DNA from: Streptomyces sclerotialus
GTDB lineage: Bacteria; Actinomycetota; Actinomycetes; Streptomycetales; Streptomycetaceae
Length of the DNA: 64,000 nt
Assembly: GCF_040907265.1 (NCBI RefSeq)
Contig: NZ_JBFOHP010000002.1
Coordinates: 6,944,001 to 7,008,000 of the forward strand
Reading direction: 5' to 3'
The position numbers and the translations under genes were made by a program. This document shows, in pieces, positions 9,000-15,276 of this stretch (position 1 is the first letter of the stretch; the number at the start of each line of letters is the position of its first letter). The notes under the pieces are model-generated. The model saw nothing but the letters and a program-made list of their open reading frames with translations, was not told where the DNA came from and did not search any database.

Positions 9000-10537
9000 G
9001 CTTCCTCCTCACCGGACCGGTCCGCCTCGCTCATGTCGTCCAACTCATCCGTCTCGTCCGCCTCATCCGTCTCGTCCGCCTCGTCCGCCTCGTCCGTACG
9101 CAACGGCAGGTCGATGGTGAACACGGCGCCACCGTCCGGGGCGTTCGCGGCGCGCAGGGTGCCGCCGTGCAGCCGTACGTTCTCCCTCGCGATCGCCAGC
9201 CCCAGACCGCTGCCCTCGGACCGGGCCCGGGCCGAGTCGGCCTTGTAGAACCGGTCGAAGACGTGCGGGAGCACCTCCGGATCGATACCGGGACCCTGAT
9301 CCGCCACCTCGATCAGCAGCCGGCCGTCCGCCGGCGCGTGCAGCCGCACCGCGACCGGCTCGCCCCCGTGATGCAGCGCGTTGCCGACCAGATTGGCGAC
9401 CACCACGTCCAGCCGGCGCGCGTCCAGCCGTGCCCGCACGTCCGCCGTCAGGTCGGCCGTCACCCGGCCCTGCCAGGCCCTGGCCTGCAGCGTCTTGCGG
9501 ATCGCCTCGGCGACGTCCACCTCGTACGCATGGAGCGCCGCGGCCCCCGCGTCGAACCGCGAGATCTCCATCAGGTCCTCGACCATGCGGGCCAGCTTGC
9601 CGGTCTCCTGGCTGATCAGCCGTACCGCCGACGCGGTGTCCGGGTCCAGCGCGCCGGCCTCCGCGTCCTCGTCCAGCACGTCCGTCACCGCGGTCATCGC
9701 GGCCAGCGGTGTCCGCAGCTCGTGCGAGACGTCCGCCGCGAACCGCCGCGAGTTGGACTCCAGCCGGCGCAGCTCGGCGACGTTCTCCTCCAGATGGGCC
9801 GCCATGTCGTTGAACGTACGGGACAGCTCGGCCAGTTCGTCCTCGCCCTTGACCTCCAGCCGGGTGTCCAGCTTGCCCTGGGCGATGCGCCCGGCGGCCT
9901 GCCGCAGCTTGCGTACCGGCCGCAACACGCCACGCGCCGCGAACAGCGCGGGGACGAGGGCCAGCGCCAGCACCGGCAGCGCACCCCGCTGCGCGGCGCT
10001 CACCAGCTCCTCGACGTTGGCCTCCTCGGCCCGCAGCGGCAGCCGCGCGTACACCGAGAGCTTCGACGGGGCGTGGTCGTGCGCCCGGGTGACCGGCATG
10101 CCGATCAGCAGCCACGGCTCGCCGTCGCGCTCGACCCGCTGGAACGCCGGTACGTGGCGCCGCTCCACGGACTCGCGCAGCGCGTCGGGCACCGCGACCG
10201 CCGCGTCCGAGCCGTTGTCCGGTACGCCTTCGTAGTCCGCCTCGACGTCCCAGTCCCGGGCCTTACCGGACCGGTCCAGCTGCCGCGCGAACTCGTCCAG
10301 GTCGGCCCGGCTCGGCGGCACCGGCAGATCGGGCGCGAGCGAATTGATCTGCGCCCGCAGGTCGTTGATGGCGGTGTCCTGCGACCGTTCCAGGATCGCG
10401 TTCCGGGCCTCACGGTAGGTGAGCGCGGCAGTGGTCAGCGCACTGACCGCCGCGACCAGCAGGAACGCCACGACCAGCCGGGCCCGCAGGCCGCGCAGCA
10501 GCGGCCGCAGCCCGGCCCGGCCACGGACGCCCGTCAC
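8996..10537 (-). CDS. Two-component sensor histidine kinase
   Basis: 513 residues from a GTG that overlaps the regulator stop by four bases (GTGA); this coupling decides the start. Transmembrane segments lie at about 20-40 and 185-202, with an extracytoplasmic sensor region of about 145 residues between them. A HAMP linker (about 203-255) is followed by the phosphoacceptor His272 (VSHELRTP), the N box (VGNALHHG), and the G boxes (DQGPGI, GSGLGLAI). The C terminus ends in an acidic repetitive tail of about 30 residues rich in Asp, Glu and Thr. It resembles the AfsQ2/CseC group of Streptomyces kinases. The signal is unknown; the lipoprotein encoded next to it is a candidate partner. Confidence 0.93.
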   Translation of the reverse strand: MTGVRGRAGLRPLLRGLRARLVVAFLLVAAVSALTTAALTYREARNAILERSQDTAINDLRAQINSLAPDLPVPPSRADLDEFARQLDRSGKARDWDVEADYEGVPDNGSDAAVAVPDALRESVERRHVPAFQRVERDGEPWLLIGMPVTRAHDHAPSKLSVYARLPLRAEEANVEELVSAAQRGALPVLALALVPALFAARGVLRPVRKLRQAAGRIAQGKLDTRLEVKGEDELAELSRTFNDMAAHLEENVAELRRLESNSRRFAADVSHELRTPLAAMTAVTDVLDEDAEAGALDPDTASAVRLISQETGKLARMVEDLMEISRFDAGAAALHAYEVDVAEAIRKTLQARAWQGRVTADLTADVRARLDARRLDVVVANLVGNALHHGGEPVAVRLHAPADGRLLIEVADQGPGIDPEVLPHVFDRFYKADSARARSEGSGLGLAIARENVRLHGGTLRAANAPDGGAVFTIDLPLRTDEADEADETDEADETDELDDMSEADRSGEEEA

Positions 10538-11241
10538 AGCGGGCCGAAGCGGTAGCCGAAGCCGCGGACCGTCTGGACGTACCGCGGGCTGCGCGGAGTG
10601 TCCTCGATCTTCGTCCGGAGCCGCATCACACACGCGTCCACCAGCCGCGCGTCTCCGTGGTAGCCGTGCTCCCACACGTGCTCCAGCAGCTGCTGGCGGC
10701 TGAACACCTGCCCGGGCGCCGCCGACAGGAACAGCAGCAGCTTCATCTCCGAGGGCGCCAGTGCCAGGTCCTGACCATTCTTGGTCACCACCAGCCCGGC
10801 CCGGTCCACGACCAGTTCACCGTGTGCCTCCACCGGTGCGGGACCCGGCTCGTGCGGGCCCGGTTCACCGAGCGCGGGCGGCGCCGTACGCCGCAGCACC
10901 GCCCGGATACGGGCCTCCAGCACCTCGCCCCGGGCGGGCTTCACGATGTAGTCGTCCGCGCCGGCCTCCAGCCCGAGCACCACGTCGAGGTCGTCACCGC
11001 GCGCCGTGAGCATGATGATCGGCAGCTGCCGGTCGGCCCGGATGCGGCGGCACACCTCGAAGCCGTCCTTGCCCGGCAGCATCAGATCCAGCAGCACGAT
11101 GTCCGGCCGGAAGGCCGGCAGCGTGGTCAGCCCCTCCTCGCCGCTGGCCACGGCCGCCACGTCGTGCCCGCGCCGCCGCAGCGCGAGCGAGACCCCGTGC
11201 CGTACGGCGGCGTCGTCCTCGATGAGCAGTACTCGTGGCAT
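10534..11241 (-). CDS. OmpR-family response regulator
   Basis: 235 residues. The receiver domain has the acidic pocket (IEDD), the phosphorylatable Asp52 (VLLDLMLPGKDG) and the conserved Lys of VKPARGEV. The C-terminal winged helix ends in YVQTVRGFGYRFGPL. By eye it is close to AfsQ1/CseB-type regulators. It is the first gene of an operon with the kinase and the GerMN lipoprotein, all coupled by four-base overlaps. A four-unit 27-base tandem repeat lies just upstream of the start and may hold its promoter and regulatory sites, so autoregulation is possible. I leave the gene symbol empty because orthology to afsQ1 cannot be established by reading. Confidence 0.94.
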   Translation of the reverse strand: MPRVLLIEDDAAVRHGVSLALRRRGHDVAAVASGEEGLTTLPAFRPDIVLLDLMLPGKDGFEVCRRIRADRQLPIIMLTARGDDLDVVLGLEAGADDYIVKPARGEVLEARIRAVLRRTAPPALGEPGPHEPGPAPVEAHGELVVDRAGLVVTKNGQDLALAPSEMKLLLFLSAAPGQVFSRQQLLEHVWEHGYHGDARLVDACVMRLRTKIEDTPRSPRYVQTVRGFGYRFGPL

Positions 11242-11265
11242 GCGACCAGTATCGGTACGTTTCTT

Positions 11266-11373
11266 GACGGGTCGGTAACAGGGTCTGGTCCGGACGGGTC
11301 GGTAACAGTGTCTGGTCCGGACAGGCCGGCGACAGGGGCCGCTCTCGACCGGTCGGTGACGTACCCGCCGCGC
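11266..11373. repeat. Four-unit 27-bp tandem repeat upstream of the response regulator
   Basis: Units begin at 11266, 11293, 11320 and 11347. Units 1 and 2 differ at one position; units 3 and 4 are decayed but keep the core GACNGGTCGGTAAC (GCCGGCGAC in unit 3, GTCGGTGAC in unit 4). The array fills most of the 144-base gap between the SsgA-like gene and the regulator. Confidence 0.85.
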
Positions 11374-11385
11374 GACGCGTCCCGC

Positions 11386-11793
11386 TCAGCCCTCCCCGAG
11401 CAGTTCGGCGAGGCCGCTGTCCACGTCGAGCAGCTCCTCCCCGGCGGGCACCGCCTCGTACGCCCGCGCGAGGAACCGCCGGATGTCGGCGGAGCTCATC
11501 TGCACCATCGCGACACCGTCCGCCACGTGCAGCTCCAGTACGGTCCGGTCCTCGCCCAGCGGACGCACCCGCACGTCTCCCGTACCGGACCGTCCCCGCA
11601 GCCCCTCGGACAGGAGCTCCCGCGCGAACGTCCACTCCACCGCCGCGCCGTCCAGCGAGATCTCCGGCGGGAAGGACATCCGCACGGCCAGTGGATCGGC
11701 CGGGTGGTAGTGCAGGGTGGCGGGTACCGGACGCGACCCCGGCGCCGTCGCGATCAGACGGACCTGTACGGCGTGGTCGATGGCACTCTGCAT
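11386..11793 (-). CDS. SsgA-like sporulation/cell-division protein (SALP 1)
   Basis: 135 residues, the usual length of the SsgA/SsgB family (about 130-145). Recognisable features are the N-terminal DHAVQVRLIA, the central LDGAAVEWTFARELLSEGL and the C-terminal block with SADIRRFLARAYEAVPAGEE. SALPs occur only in morphologically complex actinobacteria, where they guide septum placement and peptidoglycan remodelling during sporulation. A second SALP lies about 280 bases upstream on the same strand, so the pair looks like a tandem duplication. An 11-base-arm inverted repeat lies 50-92 bases upstream of the start. Which of SsgA-G it matches cannot be decided by reading. Confidence 0.93.
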   Translation of the reverse strand: MQSAIDHAVQVRLIATAPGSRPVPATLHYHPADPLAVRMSFPPEISLDGAAVEWTFARELLSEGLRGRSGTGDVRVRPLGEDRTVLELHVADGVAMVQMSSADIRRFLARAYEAVPAGEELLDVDSGLAELLGEG

Positions 11794-11842
11794 CGCGGCT
11801 GCTCCCTTACGGCTGTCGGGTCATGGGCATGGCCGGGTCTGC

Positions 11843-11925
11843 GCACGGCTCACACAGTTAGACGCTGTGCCCGGGTGAGCCGTGCATGTGACAGGTGTGT
11901 GATCTATGTCATGTCAGGTGTGATC
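11843..11925. promoter_or_regulatory. Large inverted repeat and paired direct repeats upstream of SALP 1
   Basis: Perfect 11-base arms GCACGGCTCAC (11843-11853) and GTGAGCCGTGC (11875-11885) enclose a second small inverted repeat, CACAG and CTGTG. Next to it CAGGTGTG occurs twice, at 11892 and 11915, each followed by a GATC, about two helical turns apart. It could end the upstream SALP transcript, or form a leader hairpin plus a regulator site for SALP 1. Confidence 0.45.
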
Positions 11926-12053
11926 CCTGTCGTCTGCGGGGTAGGCGCCCTTCTTTGGACACCCGATGGTGAGGATGTTTCAGGTACGGGATATCAGGTA
12001 CACGTGAGGAACGTTCCTCCGGGGTGGCGGGTTCCTGCTGCGCGTTCCTCGCC

Positions 12054-12093
12054 TCACGCCTCGCGCAGCAGGGTCACGCCTCGCGCAGCAGGG
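12054..12093. repeat. Exact 20-bp duplication containing the SALP 2 stop codon
   Basis: Two identical 20-base copies (12054-12073 and 12074-12093). The second holds the last codons and TGA of the gene; the first repeats them, placing another TGA 20 bases downstream in a different frame. Confidence 0.9.
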
Positions 12094-12487
12094 CCGCGAG
12101 GTCGGCGTCCACGTCCAGGTAGTGGGTCTCGCTGCCCCGGGGCACCACCAGATACGTACTCGACAGGAAGCGACGCAGATCCGCCGAGGCGAACCGGACC
12201 ATCGCCACGCCTTCGGCGGCGTGGAACTCCAGCATCGTGTGGCGCGGCCCGCACGGCCAGGCGTGCACGTCGCCGTCCCCGGACGGCGACCGCATCCCCT
12301 CGGCCAGCAGTTCCCGGCCGAACGTCCAGCGGACCTCCGCGCCGTCCAGGGAAGCCGCGGCCGGGAAGATCGCCTGCACGGCGAACGGATCACTGCTCTT
12401 GTAACGCAGCCGAGCGAGGACGGCGCGCGACTGCGGTTCCGTCGCGATGAGGCCGGCCTGAACAGCGTGGTCGATGATGTCCGGCAT
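12074..12487 (-). CDS. SsgA-like sporulation/cell-division protein (SALP 2)
   Basis: 137 residues, clearly paralogous to the neighbouring SALP: the same N-terminal DHAVQAGLIATEPQSR pattern, LDGAEVRWTFGRELLAEGM in the middle and SADLRRFLSSTYLVVPRGSE near the end. It should act in sporulation-specific division or wall remodelling like other family members. Tandem SALP genes are uncommon, since family members are usually scattered. The 3' end is unusual: the last 20 bases including the TGA are exactly duplicated directly downstream. The ATG at 12487 follows CAGGGAGCC. It may share a transcript with SALP 1, although the inverted repeat between them could separate the two. Confidence 0.93.
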   Translation of the reverse strand: MPDIIDHAVQAGLIATEPQSRAVLARLRYKSSDPFAVQAIFPAAASLDGAEVRWTFGRELLAEGMRSPSGDGDVHAWPCGPRHTMLEFHAAEGVAMVRFASADLRRFLSSTYLVVPRGSETHYLDVDADLAALLREA

Positions 12488-12837
12488 CGTCGGCTCCCTG
12501 GTGTCCGGTGCGGTTCCTTGCCTCTACGACATCTATGACGGCGGCATCGTTACGGCAGTGCACCGGATTTCCGCGTGAGCTGCGTCACGGGCTCCTGAGG
12601 GGGTGGGCAACTGCGCCCCGCGGTTCCGCTCCGGCCCCTCCGCAGCACGGCAGCGGCCGCTCAGCGGCGCCGCGCCGCCGCCGGCCGGCCCCCTCTGCGC
12701 GCCGTCGGCCCGGAGCGGATCGACGTGTGCTCCGCTGCTTTCGGTAGGCGTGTGGCCACCCGCACCACGATCCGGTACGCAGAACGGACGGCACCTGTCG
12801 CCGTACGTGCGTAGACGTTGCGTAGGTCCGGCCCGTC
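12488..12837. other. Intergenic stretch without a convincing gene
   Basis: About 350 bases between SALP 2 and the DUF2630 gene. Both neighbours are on the minus strand, so this holds the SALP 2 promoter region and the DUF2630 3' flank. The open frames inside lack family-like motifs and ribosome sites. I see no strong terminator. Confidence 0.6.
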
Positions 12838-13083
12838 CTACGACCGGTACTGCTCCACCTGGGACGACGGGCGGACGGCCGCCTCGTCCGGGTTCTGCCC
12901 GAACTCGCTCTTGGCGCGCCGCTGCCGCAGCAGGTCCCAGCACTGGTTGAGCGCGCGTTCCAGCGCGGCCAGCTGAGCACGCTCCTCCTCGCCGCCGGTC
13001 TCCTCGGCGGCGATGCGCTCACGCAGCGCCCGCTCGGTCTCCACCATCGCCGAAATGCGCGTAAGGATCTCTTGCTGGTCCAT
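12838..13083 (-). CDS. DUF2630 family small protein
   Basis: 81 residues. The sequence matches the DUF2630 pattern: MDQQEILTRISAMVETE at the start, an acidic Glu-rich middle, then LERALNQCWDLLRQRRAK and a final PSSQVEQYRS. It is predicted to be two helices, probably a coiled hairpin, with no signal peptide or membrane segment. No function is established for the family. The ATG at 13083 follows GGAGTGACCC. It stands alone, facing away from the beta-propeller gene at 13243. Confidence 0.88.
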   Translation of the reverse strand: MDQQEILTRISAMVETERALRERIAAEETGGEEERAQLAALERALNQCWDLLRQRRAKSEFGQNPDEAAVRPSSQVEQYRS

Positions 13084-13242
13084 GGGTCACTCCTCACTGG
13101 CGGACAAGCCCCAGGGCCTTACGGCTCACTCTAGGAACCGGCGCCGGGCCCCGCGATTCGGCGCGGCCGGGCCCTGGACGCTGCTCCCGGAGGCGGCTAG
13201 CTTCCTGCGGGATCGTGGCAGCGGCAGGGGAGCGGGGGACTC

Positions 13243-14452
13243 ATGGGAAAAGTGCGGCGGACCGGTCGGTCCTTCCCTTCGGCCGCTGTGACGGCCGCCG
13301 TCTGCGGTGTGCTGCTCGCCGTGGCCGCGGCCACGGGGCCGTCCGCCGCGGCGCAGGCGTCACCACCGCCCGCCCCGCCCGGGAGCGGGGGAGGGAGCGG
13401 AAGCGCGAGTGCGGGGGGCGGGAGCGGGGGCGAGTGCCGCCGCGAGGCCGGGAGCCGGCGGCTGGGTCCTGCGCCCCACCGGTACGGACGCCCGTTTCCG
13501 CGGCCTCGCCGCGGTCAGCCGCCGCACCGCCTGGCTGGCCGGTACGGAAGGAACCGTGCTGCGCACCCGCGACGGCGGCGCGACCTGGCGGAACGTCTCA
13601 CCGCCCGGCGCGGAGGGGCTGGAGTTCCGGGACGTCGAGGCGTTCGACGGGCGGCGTGCCGTGGTGCTGGCGATCGGCGAGGGCGAGGCGTCGCGGATCT
13701 TCCGCACCGAGGACGGCGGCGCCACCTGGACGGAGAGCTTCCGCAACACCGATCCGCGTGCCTTCTACGACTGCATGGCCTTCTTCGACACCCGGCACGG
13801 CCTCGCGGTGAGCGACCCGGTCGACGGGAAGTACCGCATGCTCGCCACGGGCGACGGCGGCCGCAGCTGGCGCGTGCTGCCGTCGGGCGGCATGCCGGCG
13901 GCACAGCCCGGCGAGGCGTCCTTCGCGGCCTCGGGCCAGTGCCTGGTCACGGCGGGGAGCGCCGCCCCGGTGCGCCCCGGCGGTGGCCGGGACGTATGGC
14001 TCGCCACCGGCGGCGCGGCCACCGCGCGCGTCCTGCACTCCGCCGACCGCGGCCGTACGTGGAACGCCACCGGCACACCGGTCCCGGCCGGCGACCCGGC
14101 GCGCGGGGTTTTCGGCCTCGCCTTCCGCGGCCGTGCGCACGGCCTGGCCGTCGGCGGCGACTACCGCCCCGGTGAACCGTCCCCCGAGGCCGCCGCCGTG
14201 ACCGACGACGCGGGCGAGACCTGGCGTACGGCGAGCACCCCACCACCCGCGTACCGCTCGGGCGTGGCCTGGCTGCCCCACTCCCGGCACGCGGCGCTGG
14301 CGGTCGGCCCGACCGGCACCGACCTCACGACGGACGGCGGCCGCACCTGGCGCACGCTCGACACCGGCTCGTACGACACCGTGAGCTGCACGCGGGACCT
14401 GGCCTGCTGGGCGGCGGGGGAGCGGGGGCGGGCGGCGGTGCTGCGCGGCTGA
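13243..14452 (+). pseudogene. Exported Ycf48/BNR-type beta-propeller protein with an apparent frameshift
   Basis: The ATG at 13243 has a GGGGGA ribosome site and opens a good signal peptide (VCGVLLAVAAATGPSAAA), but that frame runs into unrelated sequence after a Gly/Ser-rich linker. The body, in the next frame to 14452, contains the repeated W-box motifs of Ycf48/BNR propellers: GGATWRN, GGATWTE, GGRSWRV, GRTWNA, GETWRT and GGRTWRT. Removing one G from the G6 run at 13413-13418 joins signal peptide, an Ala/Gly linker and propeller into one protein of about 400 residues. The gene may be truly disrupted, phase-variable at the G tract, or carry a sequencing error. Relatives are often labelled oxidoreductase, without visible cofactor motifs. 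Its role is unknown. Confidence 0.75.
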
Positions 14453-14473
14453 TGTCGCGGTCCCGCGGGCGGC

Positions 14474-14555
14474 GGTTCCGTGGACGGTGGTTCCGTGGCT
14501 GGTTCCGTGGACGGTGGTTCCGTGGCTGGGTTCCACGGACGGTGGTTCCGCGGTC
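14474..14555. repeat. 27-bp tandem repeat between convergent genes
   Basis: Two exact units (14474-14500, 14501-14527) built from GGTTCCGTGG blocks and a degenerate third. It lies between the propeller gene and the MarR gene, whose stop is at its right edge. No terminator hairpin is obvious. Confidence 0.85.
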
Positions 14556-15060
14556 AGGTCCGTGGGGCGCCCAGTCGGCCTTCGAGGTGGAGCAGCAGGT
14601 CGGAGAGGGCCGTGGAGAGGTGCCCCAGCTCCTCCCCGGACAGGCCGGACAGCAGGCTCGACTCGAACGACAGCTGATCGGGCAGCAGCCGGTCGATCAG
14701 CTCCCGGCCCTCGTCGGTGAGGCTGAGGTGGGCGACCCGGCGGTCACGGGCGTCGGGCCGCCGGGCGACCAGACCGCGCTCCTCCAGCAGCCGCAGCCGC
14801 TTGGTCACGGCGGCCCCCGAAGCGAAGGTCTCGCGGGCGAGCTGCCCCGGAGTGAGCTCACGTCCGGTACGCCGAAGGGTGCCGAGGATGTCGAATTCGG
14901 CCCGGGTCAGTCCCTCCTGCACGAGGGGCGCGTCCACCGCCTGCTGGAGCAGCGCGGAGCAGCGGTTGAGCCGGCCGATCACGGCCATCGGCCCGGTGTC
15001 GAGACCGGGATGCACCTGCTGCCACTGCCGCAGCACCCCTGCGACGATGTCCTCGGCCAC
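14554..15060 (-). CDS. MarR-family transcriptional regulator
   Basis: 168 residues from GTG at 15060, chosen because GAAGGAGAG lies eight bases upstream; an in-frame ATG at 15192 would add 44 Arg-rich residues with no counterpart in the family. The winged helix is clear: LTRAEFDILGTLRRTG, then LTPGQLARETFASGAAVTKRL and the wing PDARDRRVAHLSLTDEGREL. MarR proteins bind palindromes as dimers and are often released by phenolic ligands. It lies downstream of, and on the same strand as, an FUSC-family exporter, so it probably controls that gene. The gap between the two holds a stop-bearing 16-base repeat array. Confidence 0.9.
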   Translation of the reverse strand: MAEDIVAGVLRQWQQVHPGLDTGPMAVIGRLNRCSALLQQAVDAPLVQEGLTRAEFDILGTLRRTGRELTPGQLARETFASGAAVTKRLRLLEERGLVARRPDARDRRVAHLSLTDEGRELIDRLLPDQLSFESSLLSGLSGEELGHLSTALSDLLLHLEGRLGAPRT

Positions 15061-15212
15061 GCTCAGCTCTCCTTCGTCCGGCCGTTCCTCGCGCCCATTC
15101 CCCGCGCGACTTCCGCTCTTCCGCGCGCGCATCTTCCGCGCTCGCTCATTCTGCCCACCGGAGACCGGTACCTGTCCGTCCTGGCCGGGCAAAGCCCGCC
15201 GACGCCCTCACC

Positions 15213-15276
15213 GGCTCACCGGCCCATCGGCTCACCGGCCCATCGGCTCACTGCCCCATCGGCTCACTGATCCCCC
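15213..15276. repeat. 16-bp tandem repeat with TGA in every unit, after the FUSC stop
   Basis: Four units start at 15213, 15229, 15245 and 15261 (GGCTCACYGSCCCATC on the plus strand). Read on the coding strand each contains GTGA, starting 13 bases past the true stop (15279-15277). The 16-base period puts TGA codons in all three frames. Confidence 0.88.

Noticed and set aside
12603..12950. Plus-strand small gene between SALP 2 and DUF2630
   Set aside because: The frame overlaps the DUF2630 gene in antisense, is Arg/Pro/Ala-rich and has no convincing ribosome site.
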